From assembly GCF_039710355.1 (NCBI RefSeq), contig NZ_JBDKWZ010000011.1:179090-243089 (forward strand): a DNA stretch of 64,000 nt. The letters run 5' to 3'. The DNA is from Rapidithrix thailandica. GTDB lineage: Bacteria; Bacteroidota; Bacteroidia; Cytophagales; Flammeovirgaceae. A program made the translations under genes and the position numbers. The notes beneath the pieces were generated by a model. It saw only the letters and a list, made by a program, of their open reading frames with translations. It was not told the DNA's origin and ran no database searches. Shown one piece after another: positions 18,799 to 27,978 of the stretch (within the stretch, counting starts at the first letter, position 1; each line of letters begins with the position of its first letter).

Positions 18799-19719
18799 AT
18801 GTCTAAAAATCAAATCAAAAAAATAAATACCATTTCTGAGTTTCACAGATTTAAAGGTTTGCAACCGCCCAAGCACCCCCTAATCAGTATTATTGATTAT
18901 GGTACTATGGAGTGCAGCACGGAAGTTAATTCGACAAATCTCGTTTTTGATTTTTATAATATTTCTATCAAAAGAGGAATCAATGCAAAACTGAAATACG
19001 GTCAGCAGCAGTATGATTTTGATGAGGGTGTTATGTTTTTCCTTGCTCCCAATCAGGTATTTGGTATAGAGCCAATATCACATACAGAAGAAAAACGGTC
19101 TGGATGGATGCTACTTATCCATCCGGATTTTTTATGGAATTCCTCATTGGCCAACAGCATAAAACAATATGGCTTTTTTGATTATTCTCTAAGTGAGGCG
19201 CTGTTTCTGTCGGACACAGAAGAAGGTATATTAAATGGAATTATCGAAAATATTATCCGGGAAACAAACGAAAATATAGACCAATTCAGTCAGAAGATTG
19301 TTCTTTCGCAGATTGAAACCTTGCTCAACTATTCAGATAGATTTTATAAACGACAATTTATTACCCGGGAAAAAAGCAATCATCAAGTTCTATCTCAGTT
19401 AGAGACACTCCTAAACGAATATTTCAGTAGTGAAGATTTGATAGATAAAGGTTTACCGACTGTTCAGTTTGTAGCCCGGTCGTTGAATGTTACACCCAAT
19501 TATTTAAGCGGACTACTAAAGTCATTAACAGGATTAAATACTCGTCAACACATACAGTTAAAATTGATTGAAAAAGCAAAAGAAAAACTATCGACCACTA
19601 ATTTATCTGTAAGTGAAATTGCCTACGGATTAGGCTTTGAACACGTCCAATCGTTTAGCAAACTTTTCAAGACCAAAACAAATCAATCGCCTTTAGAATT
19701 TAGAGCACGTTTTGATTAG
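18799..19719 (+). CDS. AraC family transcriptional regulator
   Basis: A 306-aa regulator. It has an N-terminal cupin-like ligand domain (YDFDEGVMFFLAPNQVFGIE), then a C-terminal double helix-turn-helix (about the last 100 residues: VQFVARSLNVTPNYLSGLLK and LSVSEIAYGLGFEHVQSFSK). The ATG at 18799 (MSKNQIKK) is preferred over 18778, which falls in a repeat, and AGG lies just upstream. It probably controls the adjacent NmrA-like gene or itself. Confidence 0.85.
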   Translation: MSKNQIKKINTISEFHRFKGLQPPKHPLISIIDYGTMECSTEVNSTNLVFDFYNISIKRGINAKLKYGQQQYDFDEGVMFFLAPNQVFGIEPISHTEEKRSGWMLLIHPDFLWNSSLANSIKQYGFFDYSLSEALFLSDTEEGILNGIIENIIRETNENIDQFSQKIVLSQIETLLNYSDRFYKRQFITREKSNHQVLSQLETLLNEYFSSEDLIDKGLPTVQFVARSLNVTPNYLSGLLKSLTGLNTRQHIQLKLIEKAKEKLSTTNLSVSEIAYGLGFEHVQSFSKLFKTKTNQSPLEFRARFD

Positions 19720-20132
19720 GCTTTAGAGCAACGAAAGAAATATGAGTGGCTACGGCAGCGATTGAAAAGGGACAAGAGTAATGGCTCCCCAAAGATTGGC
19801 CCGATCTGTAATCTTAGACGGCTGTTCCATTTCAGCACAGCGAAGTCAAAAGTGCTCTCGGGATGTTCAAACCCCTATTTATGTCAACGTTAGCGCTAAT
19901 AAGGCCAAAATGATTCCTAAATCTATTCTTTCGATGAAACGATGGTTTTCTCATCGTATAAGTGAAATATTTACTTGATTTAAACATCTAAAAACACTTA
20001 ATTTTATAACTTGTGCAGTTACGTGTTTTTATGAGTATGTGTTAAACGTATACAGCGCGTTGAAAAAATAAAATCCGGAATTATAAAGAATAGAAAAAGT
20101 AATATTATATACCGGAATAAGTATATTTTTAT
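19720..20132. other. non-coding interval
   Basis: No gene or clear repeat was recognised. An AAACGATGG...ATCGT hairpin-like stretch near 19935-19960 may end the AraC transcript. Confidence 0.35.
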
Positions 20133-20140
20133 TATATTTG
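20133..20140 (+). promoter_or_regulatory. promoter -7 element of candidate small RNA
   Basis: TATATTTG is an exact TAnnTTTG match about six bases before the proposed RNA start. No coding frame of usable length follows. Confidence 0.55.
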
Positions 20141-20145
20141 CATAA

Positions 20146-20369
20146 GTCTTTACACCCAAGGTGTTATAAAGGACATAGACCCTACTACTAGGGGAATTGT
20201 TTTTTATGAAACGCACTAATTTCCAGCAACTTGGCCTTAAAAACTGGTGTATGAAAAGGCTCGGCTAAGTTGTTGATATTTCTTTGTCCTACATAGCAGG
20301 CGAAGCTATTGGGCTCATAATTCAAAATTATTTGGTTGAATGAAAGCCCCGGATCCCTCCGGGGCTTTT
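20146..20369 (+). ncRNA. candidate structured small RNA (~225 nt)
   Basis: A TAnnTTTG promoter and a strong intrinsic terminator bracket a 225-base stretch with no gene. Visible stems: CTTTACACC with GGTGTTATAAAG at the 5' end; CCCT-ACTACT-AGGG; a 13-bp stem of CAGCAACTTGGCC (20224-20236) with GGCTAAGTTGTTG (20263-20275), paired throughout if G-U is allowed; ATAGC/GCTAT; ATTCAA/TTGAAT. The length and long imperfect hairpin would suit a 6S-type or other global small RNA. I see none of the tmRNA, RNase P or SRP signatures. The identity is open. Confidence 0.5.
20343..20369 (+). terminator. Rho-independent terminator
   Basis: AAAGCCCCGGA and TCCGGGGCTTT form an 11-bp GC-rich stem ending in a T-run. 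It closes the candidate RNA transcript. Confidence 0.9.
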
Positions 20370-20415
20370 CTATGAATAAATACAAAATTCAACAATAAGC
20401 TATTTTTACCATGGA

Positions 20416-20449
20416 AAAGGGGACGGTTTACCGGTCCCCCTTCTTTTTT
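20416..20449 (+). terminator. second tandem terminator hairpin
   Basis: GGGGAC-GG, loop TTTA, CC-G-GTCCCC is followed by CTTCTTTTTT. It lies 46 bases beyond the first terminator and acts on the plus strand. Confidence 0.65.
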
Positions 20450-20578
20450 CCATTTATTAAGCGAGTTTTACCCGCTTTCGAATGTCCGATCAAAAATAAG
20501 CTCTTATAGTGTCTACTTTTTATAACTTCTCTCATTTAAGAAATGTTCTCTTAATGTATCGTTTGAGCTTTACGTATT

Positions 20579-20666
20579 GGTCAAAGCTATTGTTGAAAAA
20601 AGCAACACAGAGGAGGCGTTTTTGAAACATTTTTTAGGAAAAAAGAAAAAGTTTAATTCATTTCCA
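20579..20666 (+). repeat. MITE-like element, copy 1 (right half only)
   Basis: The sequence from TCAAAGCTATTGTTGAAAAA to GTTTAATTCATTTCC matches the right half of the elements at 22157-22328 and 34008-34181. The left half and its terminal repeat are missing. Confidence 0.7.
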
Positions 20667-20670
20667 TTTA

Positions 20671-22134
20671 TTATTGCCTCAATAATTCTTCAATTGTATA
20701 TTCCAATATATAATCTTTATTAGACAAAATATTTTGCATAGAGTTTGAAAGCTGGAAATCCGGAACAACGCTTCTTCGTTTCACTTCGGGGTTTATATTG
20801 TATTCGGTGTGTAATAATGGTAAATGAATAGCCACTTCAGTGCTATCTCCACGAATCGAAATATGACGAATGCCATTGCTGATTCCAGCATATCCAAAAG
20901 TTTCTTCTCCAACAAGGACAGCATTTGTATATTCTTTTAATAATCCTGCAGCAATAGCTCCTGCAGAGGTCGTACCTCCATTGATTAGAACAATCAATTT
21001 TCCTGAATACGCATGTTCGGTAATAGGAGTGTATGTCATCAAATCCCGCAGTACTTCTGTTTTTGTTACCTTAAACGTTTTTTGATTGGTAGAAACCAAG
21101 TCAAAAGCTTCATCAAGACTCAGGGTATCACCTGTTAATTCCAGAAAATATGAATCATCGCCCAAGGTGGTTATTTCTTTGGCGGGAATAAAAGGCTTTT
21201 GAATGAAGTATTGCATTAGGTAAGCGGCATTACTTGCTTTACCGCCTCCATTGTCCCTCAGGTCGATAATTAAATTTTGAATGTTTTGACTTGCGATTTT
21301 TTCAAAACACTGTTTATAGAAATCGGGGTAGATATTCTCCGGTTCATTAAATCCTTCTTTGACAAAACGGTTTATTTGCATATAAGCATAGCCCTCCTTC
21401 TCGTGTGTTGTAAAGTTAAAGGCCTTTTCATTTATTTTTTCGGGCGGGTACTTGACGGCATCCCTCTTTTCGTAGCTAGCTTTCGGTATTGCGTCAATTT
21501 TCATGGTGACAATATCCTTAGTTTTGTAGTCTCGATATACAAGGCTGTAAGTTGGTTGTTCACCAAATATTTCCGGATAAAGCCTATTAAAAGGTCTATA
21601 AGGACCTCCCAGCCAATGGTACATGCCGTTAAAGCTTTTTCCATCGGAAGTATAATGTTGACGCATTTCAATCAAGATTTCATTGCTTAACTTGTTATCA
21701 ATGGATAGTATTTCAGATCCTTCAGGTAGTTCCTTGGTACTTAGATTTTTAATGATAAAAATCCGTTCACTATGAATGCTTACTTGAAAAGGAAGTCTTT
21801 TCTGGTGGTATATTAGTTTGCCAAGTTCTCCAAAAGCATAGGCTTGGGTATGCCCATCATGAATACCGGCAATTAATTTAAGGACAATCGTGTAAAATTT
21901 TGTAGCTGCCATGGGTTTGGATACCTCTGAGAGGAGCTTATCCACAAACCGTTCAAATTCTTCTGGTTTTTGGTGGGTATAAGTACCCGGGTGAATATTG
22001 ATAAGTGCCATTTTGAATTTTTCCAGGTCTGCTTGCATTTGCCTGGGTTGATAAACAGAGGTAACCTGAGTCCACCCGAAGGATGTATACAGGCAAAATA
22101 TGCCAATGAAAAGAGATTTGTATAATTTCTTCAT
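20671..22134 (-). CDS. S41 family peptidase (C-terminal processing protease-like)
   Basis: A 487-aa secreted protein: a signal peptide (cleavage after FGWTQ), a helical N-terminal domain with the IHDGHTQAY motif, a beta region, then the S41 core. LIIDLRDNGGG precedes the nucleophile in NGGTTSAG (Ser390), and GEETFGYAG and RRSVVPDF follow. These are hallmarks of the tricorn/CtpA-like S41 group. It probably degrades or processes envelope proteins or peptides. The gene is bracketed by two same-orientation MITE copies, which could have mobilised or captured it. Confidence 0.88.
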   Translation of the reverse strand: MKKLYKSLFIGIFCLYTSFGWTQVTSVYQPRQMQADLEKFKMALINIHPGTYTHQKPEEFERFVDKLLSEVSKPMAATKFYTIVLKLIAGIHDGHTQAYAFGELGKLIYHQKRLPFQVSIHSERIFIIKNLSTKELPEGSEILSIDNKLSNEILIEMRQHYTSDGKSFNGMYHWLGGPYRPFNRLYPEIFGEQPTYSLVYRDYKTKDIVTMKIDAIPKASYEKRDAVKYPPEKINEKAFNFTTHEKEGYAYMQINRFVKEGFNEPENIYPDFYKQCFEKIASQNIQNLIIDLRDNGGGKASNAAYLMQYFIQKPFIPAKEITTLGDDSYFLELTGDTLSLDEAFDLVSTNQKTFKVTKTEVLRDLMTYTPITEHAYSGKLIVLINGGTTSAGAIAAGLLKEYTNAVLVGEETFGYAGISNGIRHISIRGDSTEVAIHLPLLHTEYNINPEVKRRSVVPDFQLSNSMQNILSNKDYILEYTIEELLRQ

Positions 22135-22156
22135 TTTATACCTTCAATCAGAATTT

Positions 22157-22328
22157 TAACAGTGAAGTGGTTTAAACGTATGATTTTGACCGAAAGTGGA
22201 ATCAAAATCGGCTCATCAAGGCACTTTTTGAAGAGAATGGCCAAAGCTATTGTTGAAAAAAGTAACACAGAGGAGGCGTTTTTGAAACATTTTTCAGGAA
22301 AAAGAAAAAGTTTAATTCATTTCAGTAC
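22157..22328 (+). repeat. MITE-like element, copy 2
   Basis: A ~165-bp element with terminal inverted repeats: the left end is AACAGTGAAGTGGTTTAAAC and the right end GTTTAATTCATTTCA. The interior is shared with the copies at 20579 and 34008. It encodes no transposase. A short open frame (AKAIVEKSNTEEAFLKHF) may be a relic of a transposase C terminus. Confidence 0.75.
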
Positions 22329-22384
22329 TTGAAAATAACAAATAATTATCAATGGTACACGGTTTTCTACCAAGTGGGTCAATT

Positions 22385-22864
22385 CAATAATTTAGCCTGT
22401 TGTACTAGGTAAGTATTAGCGACTTTCAACTTGTTGACGGATCTGTCAAAATCAAATTTGTTAATATACCGTACTAATGTAAGTGCCGTGATCTTGGCAG
22501 GGATTCTGGTTTTGAACCCTTGGAATGTTTTGGCATAATTTCATCGAATCATGAACTGGTCGCAATGCTGGGAGAACAGTGTTTCCGGTCTTTTTCTGAT
22601 TTTCCGAAACAGCCAATTCTGCTTAACATACCGCTCCTCATGGGTGTTGATATGGAGGAAGGTATGGGAATAACCGGAGTTGATTTTATGGAAAAGCCGG
22701 TTTTCACTGTCCAGGGACATGTATTCACAGGTTAGCGATAAGACAATAACTTGTAAACCAGGGAAGCAAGTACAGGGTCCGCAACTTGGAATGTTTCCTG
22801 GTGAGTCGAATAGGAAAAGTTTATCAGATCGTGCATCGGCTTGGTTTAGTGAATTTTTGGTCAT
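22385..22864 (-). pseudogene. IS982-family transposase remnant
   Basis: The minus-strand frame contains RKRPETLFSQHCDQFMIR followed by NYAKTFQGFKTRIPAKITAL and LVRYINKFDFDR. This is the characteristic C-terminal part of IS982 transposases. A stop interrupts the frame after CDQFMIR, the N-terminal DDE part is scrambled, and no terminal repeats are apparent, so it is dead. Confidence 0.65.
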
Positions 22865-23275
22865 ATTATAATTTACTAAATTTCAAGTAGGGGCATTTTT
22901 ATTTTGAATCTGTATTCACTAACACAAGGGGTTAATTTTAAACCTTTCACAACAGTAAAGCTTAAGAGTTCATGTTATCTGCTTCTGATAAGAGTAAGAC
23001 ACTTTTTTTGGGTATAAACCATAAAGTGAAACTACTTATGAAGTTCTGTTTTATTTACCAAATCCGAACCCTTCTTGAAATATTGCTGTGCCATTTTTAC
23101 GACAGAATTTAGCTTTCAATAGTATTTTTTACGTCTACTATTTTCACAAAACCGGGAATACTCATAATATGCCGATTTGGTATTTTTTTCTCTTAAAGTA
23201 CTATATTAGTGTTATTATTCTATGGGTATAAGGAGCATTCCGTTTATCCAGTAGTTGTACAGCATTGACTGCATC
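22865..23275. other. non-coding interval
   Basis: AT-rich flank of the IS remnant leading to the next gene. I recognised no gene or repeat. Confidence 0.35.
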
Positions 23276-23998
23276 ATGAAAATACTTGTAACTCTTTTTC
23301 TTAACTTTCTAACAATGAGCTTATTTGCTCAGAACCAACTGACAGGAACGTGGCAACTTAGTAGTTACATCGATTCTGTTTTAATTCATAAGGAACTATG
23401 TGAATTTTCGGGCAATCCAGCTAGCTATTGTTATCAAATAACGATTGAACCCAAAAAGACCGAAATTGACCTGATTGGGTATCATGAAGGAGGTTCTATT
23501 CCTATTATCGATCAAGGAGATAATTGGATGAAAGTCGGATATAGTTCGGAGCAGTTTTTCACCCTTGAATTAGTGGACGAACAAACCTTAAAATTTGAAG
23601 AAGGGAAGTTGGAATCCACAACCAATATCTACATCGATTCGACAATTCACATCTTTAAGCGGAAACCGCCAGTTTCTGATTTGACGGCAGTGTTTAATCA
23701 ACTAGTTGAAGGAAAGTATAAACTGAAACGATCCGAAATTGTTTTTCATCCTAACGGACAGTTGACAGGGCTCGCTAACTTCTCAAGATTCAAGCTAACA
23801 ATCAACTTTTGGGAGCATCTTCCAAAAGGCTTTGACTCCATTTTACTAATTCGTCCGGATGGAACCTCCGAATATCGTAAATGGGAAATCAAAAGTGAAT
23901 ATCTTATCCTGACTGAACTTGAGCGAACGGTGGATGAGGAAAGTGGGATGTATGAGTATCAAGTCGGAACCGAATCACTAGAATTGATGAAAATATAA
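23276..23998 (+). CDS. secreted lipocalin-like hypothetical protein
   Basis: A 240-aa protein with a signal peptide ending in LFAQ. The mature part begins NQLTGTWQLSSYID, the 'GTW' strand typical of lipocalin-like (calycin) domains common in Bacteroidota; a second similar half starts near LVEGKYKLKRSEIVF. The ligand is unknown. I start at ATG 23276 so that the signal peptide is N-terminal. The gene is followed directly by the long palindrome at 24005-24236. Confidence 0.6.
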   Translation: MKILVTLFLNFLTMSLFAQNQLTGTWQLSSYIDSVLIHKELCEFSGNPASYCYQITIEPKKTEIDLIGYHEGGSIPIIDQGDNWMKVGYSSEQFFTLELVDEQTLKFEEGKLESTTNIYIDSTIHIFKRKPPVSDLTAVFNQLVEGKYKLKRSEIVFHPNGQLTGLANFSRFKLTINFWEHLPKGFDSILLIRPDGTSEYRKWEIKSEYLILTELERTVDEESGMYEYQVGTESLELMKI

Positions 23999-24004
23999 CA
24001 CCGA

Positions 24005-24236
24005 ACAACAAGCGATATGGCGAATGGCCAACGGAGAACTATTTGATACCTTAGTGCTATTTGCTTGTGAACCTGCCTATTCTGATGCATCTGAGCCTCT
24101 ATCGATTTTCTCCTTTCTGGATTTTGGCTTTCGGAACGCATTTCTTCGTGGATACCGTTGCGGAGGTTGGGCAGTTTCACTACTTTAGTGTTGTTTAGCG
24201 AGGTATGGCCATTTGCCATATCTGACCATTAGCCAT
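24005..24236 (+). repeat. long palindrome, possible degenerate attC-like site
   Basis: GATATGGCGAATGGCCA (24014-24030) pairs 16/17 with TGGCCATTTGCCATATC (24206-24222). The site is preceded by AACAAC and followed by TGACCATTAGCC, which echo the AAC...GACCGTT ends of the cassette sites further right. The 175-base loop is longer than in those sites, and no cognate cassette end was found, so the attribution is tentative. Confidence 0.4.
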
Positions 24237-24251
24237 AAGCTAAAAAAACGA

Positions 24252-24950
24252 ATGGACAAAGAAAAACCAAGACTTGCAAGGTTGACAGCAATCCTGACTC
24301 AATTACAATCAAAACGGATTGTCACCGCAAAGGACATTGCCGAAAAACACCATGTGAGTATCAGAACGGTTTATCGGGACATCCGGACACTTGAAAAATC
24401 AGGAATTCCAATCGTAACGGAAGAAGGAAAAGGCTATTCCGTTATGGACGGTTATAAGATTCCACCGGTAATGTTTACCGAAGAAGAGGCGAATGCTTTA
24501 ATCACAGCGGAACAGTTAATTAAAAAGAATAAAGACCAATCATTGACCGAATTTTATGAAAATGCAATTACAAAAATCAAATCGGTCTTAAAATACACCC
24601 AAAAAGAAAAAGCGGAATTGCTGACCAATAGAATACAGGTGCGGAATAACCGTGAAAATGAAAAAACAAGCAATTATCTTATCCAATTGCAATCTGCCAT
24701 TTCAAATTACCAAACGGTAAAAATTGCTTATCTGTCCTTGGAAAGCAAACAAAGCCAAAGAGAAATAGAACCGTTTGCACTTTACACCACGCAAGACAAT
24801 TGGGTACTTGTTGCATTTTGCAAATTAAGAAATGATTTTAGAGCATTCCGGCTTGATTGTGTCCAAAAAATGCAACTTCTGGAAAACCGTTTTGAACCTC
24901 ATAAAATCACCTTGCAACAATATCTCGAAAAGTGCAGCGAAAACTATTAA
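24252..24950 (+). CDS. HTH_11/WYL domain transcriptional regulator (copy 1)
   Basis: A 232-aa YafY-type regulator: an N-terminal winged helix (RLTAILTQLQSKRIVTAKDI, VSIRTVYRDIRTLEKSGIPI), then a WYL ligand domain (residues ~130-215). The start is ATG 24252 (MDKEKPRLARL); an upstream ATG falls in the palindrome. It heads a gene set with a GyrI-like and a DUF1801 protein, and a shared motif at the promoter between them suggests it regulates them. Two paralogues lie at 30346 (broken) and 31604. Confidence 0.88.
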   Translation: MDKEKPRLARLTAILTQLQSKRIVTAKDIAEKHHVSIRTVYRDIRTLEKSGIPIVTEEGKGYSVMDGYKIPPVMFTEEEANALITAEQLIKKNKDQSLTEFYENAITKIKSVLKYTQKEKAELLTNRIQVRNNRENEKTSNYLIQLQSAISNYQTVKIAYLSLESKQSQREIEPFALYTTQDNWVLVAFCKLRNDFRAFRLDCVQKMQLLENRFEPHKITLQQYLEKCSENY

Positions 24951-24958
24951 AATACCCC

Positions 24959-24993
24959 TGACATACCTTTGGCACAAGATCAAACTAGCTTTG
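24959..24993 (+). promoter_or_regulatory. promoter with putative WYL operator (copy 1)
   Basis: TGACATACCTTTGGCA lies 27 bases (start to start) before TAGCTTTG, a TAnnTTTG -7 element. The same layout occurs at 30767-30801 and 32309-32343, each downstream of a paralogous WYL gene. Confidence 0.6.
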
Positions 24994-25017
24994 CATTAAA
25001 TCATAAAATTTAAAAAA

Positions 25018-25482
25018 ATGCAAACAGTAAACATTGAACCTTTTAACATTATCGGAATCTCGATAAGAACGACAAACGAGAATGGACAGGCAAATAAAGA
25101 TATTGCTGAACTTTGGCAAAAATTTATGTCCGGGGAGATACTGACAAAAATTCCGAACAAAGTAGATAATGAAATTTACTCGCTTTATACGGACTATGAT
25201 AGCGACCATACAAAACCTTACACGGCAATACTTGGTTGTAAAGTTGAAAGTTTAGACAATATTCCGAACGGAATGGTAGGGAAATCATTGACAGGTGGAG
25301 GCTATATCAAGACATCTGCAAAAGGGGATTTGACGCAAGGCTTGATCGTTCATCATTGGTCAAAAATCTTTGAAATGGATTGGGACAGGACGTATATTGC
25401 CGATTTTGAGATCTTCGGGGAAAAGGCGCAAAATCCGTCAGAGGCGGAAGTAGATTTTTATGTAGGAGTAAAAAACAATTGA
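25018..25482 (+). CDS. GyrI-like / AraC effector-binding domain protein
   Basis: A 154-aa stand-alone GyrI-like small-molecule-binding domain: MQTVNIEPFNIIGISIRTT, YSLYTDYDSDHTKPYTAILG and the C-terminal WDRTYIADFEIFGEKA are typical. Such proteins bind or hydrolyse hydrophobic compounds. The stop codon directly abuts the ATG of the next gene. Probably regulated by the upstream WYL protein. Confidence 0.85.
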   Translation: MQTVNIEPFNIIGISIRTTNENGQANKDIAELWQKFMSGEILTKIPNKVDNEIYSLYTDYDSDHTKPYTAILGCKVESLDNIPNGMVGKSLTGGGYIKTSAKGDLTQGLIVHHWSKIFEMDWDRTYIADFEIFGEKAQNPSEAEVDFYVGVKNN

Positions 25483-25911
25483 ATGGGTAAGCTGAAATTG
25501 AAAACAGATCCAACAGTAGAAGCCGTTTTTGCGAATTATCCCGACTTTGTTCGGGATAAAATGCAGCGTCTGCGGGAATTGGTCATAGAAACAGCAGAAG
25601 AAACGGAAGGCGTAACGGCTTTGGAAGAAACGTTGAAATGGGGAGAGCCCAGTTTTGTAACCAAAAACGGTAGTACATTGCGTATGGATTGGAAAGAAAA
25701 AACACCAGGCCAGTATGCAATGTATTTCCAATGTACGAGTAGGTTGGTCGATACTTTTAGATGGGTTTTTGACCGGAAATTCCAATTTGAAGGAAAACGG
25801 GCAATCGTTTTTCAATTGAATCAGGAAATTCCTGAATTGGAATTAAAAGAATGTATCAAAGCGTCTTTAAGGTATCATAAAGTGAAAGATCAAATAACGT
25901 TGGGAATTTAA
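25483..25911 (+). CDS. DUF1801 (YdhG-like) protein
   Basis: A 142-aa protein with the DUF1801 pattern: ANYPDFVRDKMQRLRELV, EETLKWGEPSFVTKNG and YFQCTSRLVDTFRWVF. The biochemical function of the family is not established; members often travel with GyrI-like and AraC-type proteins. It is translationally adjacent to the gene before it (TGA then ATG), so both are in one operon. Confidence 0.85.
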   Translation: MGKLKLKTDPTVEAVFANYPDFVRDKMQRLRELVIETAEETEGVTALEETLKWGEPSFVTKNGSTLRMDWKEKTPGQYAMYFQCTSRLVDTFRWVFDRKFQFEGKRAIVFQLNQEIPELELKECIKASLRYHKVKDQITLGI

Positions 25912-26083
25912 AAAAACAACAGGCAATCGAGCGAGTAGCCCGGTCTGTATTTTGATGATCCGGATAGCCGTCCGTTACACACCACCCAGCATATGGTTTC
26001 ACCATTCAAGGCACATACAAAAGCTAAAACCAATTAAAACTGGTTTTATCCGGACCGTTGTACTACATTTGAGAAAAAAAAAA

Positions 26084-26869
26084 ATGAATAGAATTTTAAC
26101 AGTAATCATCTCCGTTTTTTTTATCATTAGTTGCTCTGATAACAAAATTGAAAAGAAAGGATTTCAAGTGAGTGAAATTACAGAAGATGAAAGTGGGCAA
26201 AGAATTGTCGGACTTCAAATTGACTCTTTGGCACTAGAAACAAGGCCGAGGAATGTTCTCTTGACTTTCAACGATGAACATAGATTAACACCAATCTATA
26301 AAGTGAATTACAACAAGAAAACTAAAAAACCTTTTACAGGCTCAAATACTTATCATACTAACTGGAATGGGGCGTATGAAAACTGGAACAATTGGAATGG
26401 TAACTTTATGCCTGGTTTTGAGGCAATTTATGGATATAACTTTGTAAATGTTTCCCATTACAACAACACAACCAAAATCGAAAACAAACTTTTTGATAAA
26501 CCTGTTTTAATTAAAACACTTTACTATCCGGCTTTCTCAAAAGATACTTTGAATTATGAACCAGTAAAGAGAGATTTTTATATGGTTTCAGTTTATGATG
26601 AGGATTCAAACAAGGATGGATTTATAAATGTAAAAGATTTAAGAAGGTTTTATCATTTTGATATTAACGGTCAGAATAAAAAAGCACTTATTCCTAAAGA
26701 ATACTCTGTTATGAGTTCCGAATATGATCCGGCAAATGATTTTATGTATGTGTTTGCCAAAAAGGACAAAAATGAAAACGGACAAATAGAACCGGATGAA
26801 CCTATTGATATATTTTGGATTGATTTAAAAAAACCTGAAAATATTGGAGAACAATATAAAACTGAATAA
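26084..26869 (+). CDS. EF-hand lipoprotein
   Basis: A 261-aa predicted lipoprotein (lipobox IISC, Cys17). Two calcium-binding-like loops are visible: DEDSNKDGFINVKD and DKNENGQIEPDE. The middle is rich in Trp, Asn and Tyr (NWNGAYENWNNWNGNF). Role unknown. I chose ATG 26084 because it gives the signal peptide and follows a GTTGTAC cassette start (26057). The gene plus the palindrome at 26878-27012 form a cassette-like unit. Confidence 0.7.
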   Translation: MNRILTVIISVFFIISCSDNKIEKKGFQVSEITEDESGQRIVGLQIDSLALETRPRNVLLTFNDEHRLTPIYKVNYNKKTKKPFTGSNTYHTNWNGAYENWNNWNGNFMPGFEAIYGYNFVNVSHYNNTTKIENKLFDKPVLIKTLYYPAFSKDTLNYEPVKRDFYMVSVYDEDSNKDGFINVKDLRRFYHFDINGQNKKALIPKEYSVMSSEYDPANDFMYVFAKKDKNENGQIEPDEPIDIFWIDLKKPENIGEQYKTE

Positions 26870-26877
26870 AAAAATGA

Positions 26878-27012
26878 GGTACAACAATGGCTATAAGTAA
26901 ATGCTTGTTCTTCTCGATTACTCTGGAAATTCCGCAGGAGTTTTCAGAGTAATGTGTATTTGCAAAGTTAAGTGCTAACCCATGTAACTGCTCATAGTCG
27001 TAAACGTTATCT
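26878..27012 (+). repeat. attC-like site A
   Basis: This begins GGTACAACAATGGCTATAAG and ends CATAGTCGTAAACGTTATC. The opening GTACAAC is the exact reverse complement of GTTGTAC at 26057-26063, the 5' end of the same unit. The GGCTAT/CATAG arms resemble the sites in the 48-60 kb array. Confidence 0.65.
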
Positions 27013-27031
27013 GTAATTTAACGTGATTAAT

Positions 27032-27637
27032 ATGGAAGAATTAACAAATAAATACAAAGAAGTTTTTGGGAAATATCCGATTCCGGAGACGTTAAAAAAG
27101 TTGATGGATTTTGAAAAACAGTATGGAGGGGAAACTTATAGCGAGTGTTTTTATTTGTGTGTCGATTTAGACAAAACACCAGATATGGGGCAATATTCTT
27201 TGGATGGCGAATATTTTGAGAGGTTAATGGTGTTTGCAAACGCAGACGGGACCGGAGCAAAGTACGCCTTTTGGGCAAACGAAATGGGCATATCTCTAGA
27301 AGAAGCTCCAATAATTGTTATTGGCAGTGAAGGACATATACAGGTTATGGCAAAGAATCTCAAAGAGCTTTTAAGACTATTGAGTTTTGGCCCGGAAACG
27401 ATGGACGGAGAGTTTTATAAGGATTTGGATGATTTTGAAGACCCGGAAAATGCGACCGAATTTAGAGAGTGGATGATAAGTGAGTTGAATGTACGGCCAA
27501 TAGAGAAGCTTGCCATTGATGATAGTGAAGAAGTAAATACCATTGTGAAAGAGGCTGTTCAAACATATGGAGAGCCATTTAAAGAATGGATGATGTCTTT
27601 AACCCCTCAATATGCAAGTTTTGATGAATATGATTAA
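27032..27637 (+). CDS. SMI1/KNR4 (SUKH)-like protein
   Basis: A 201-aa acidic soluble protein. YFERLMVFANADGTGAKYAF and EEAPIIVIGSEGHIQVMAKN fit the SUKH/SMI1 fold, whose bacterial members are mostly immunity proteins against polymorphic toxins. No toxin gene is adjacent, so it may be an orphan immunity gene in a cassette. I start at ATG 27032; an in-frame codon nine bases earlier is weaker. Confidence 0.65.
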   Translation: MEELTNKYKEVFGKYPIPETLKKLMDFEKQYGGETYSECFYLCVDLDKTPDMGQYSLDGEYFERLMVFANADGTGAKYAFWANEMGISLEEAPIIVIGSEGHIQVMAKNLKELLRLLSFGPETMDGEFYKDLDDFEDPENATEFREWMISELNVRPIEKLAIDDSEEVNTIVKEAVQTYGEPFKEWMMSLTPQYASFDEYD

Positions 27638-27808
27638 AAACATAAATACAGGTCAAAAGGTCTAAACTGTGTTTTTTAGCAAAAAACATTGCTGTAGAGT
27701 CGTAATGGATGGCACAGTTTCAGACCAATAACTTTACGAATGGCTGGATATTTCGTGCAATTTAGTGATCGCAAAACTTCCGAAAAAATTAAGGGGCGAA
27801 CTGAACGC

Positions 27809-27955
27809 CGGATAACCAACGCACTACGATATGGTATATAAGAAATAACGGTAAGAGTGCTAAAGCGAAATAGAATTTTATAACTTTAAGTCAAGTTAAA
27901 ACCGGAACATTAGTGCGTAAAAACCCACTATTACTCATGCACAGAGCCGTTGGTA
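27809..27955 (+). repeat. attC-like site B
   Basis: It starts CGGATAAC, whose complement GTTATCCG matches the unit's 5' end GTTATCTG (27006-27013) at 7 of 8 positions. It ends TACTCATGCACAGAGCCGTTGG. About 170 bases of non-coding DNA separate it from the gene before. Confidence 0.55.
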
Positions 27956-27978
27956 ATAATTAAAACCAAATAGAAAGT

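Noticed and set aside
20019..20385. two minus-strand frames over the candidate small RNA
   Set aside because: They overlap the promoter, stems and terminator of the RNA candidate and show no protein pattern.
21277..21690. 137-codon plus-strand frame inside the S41 peptidase gene
   Set aside because: Antisense shadow; hydrophobic because it is opposite conserved coding sequence.
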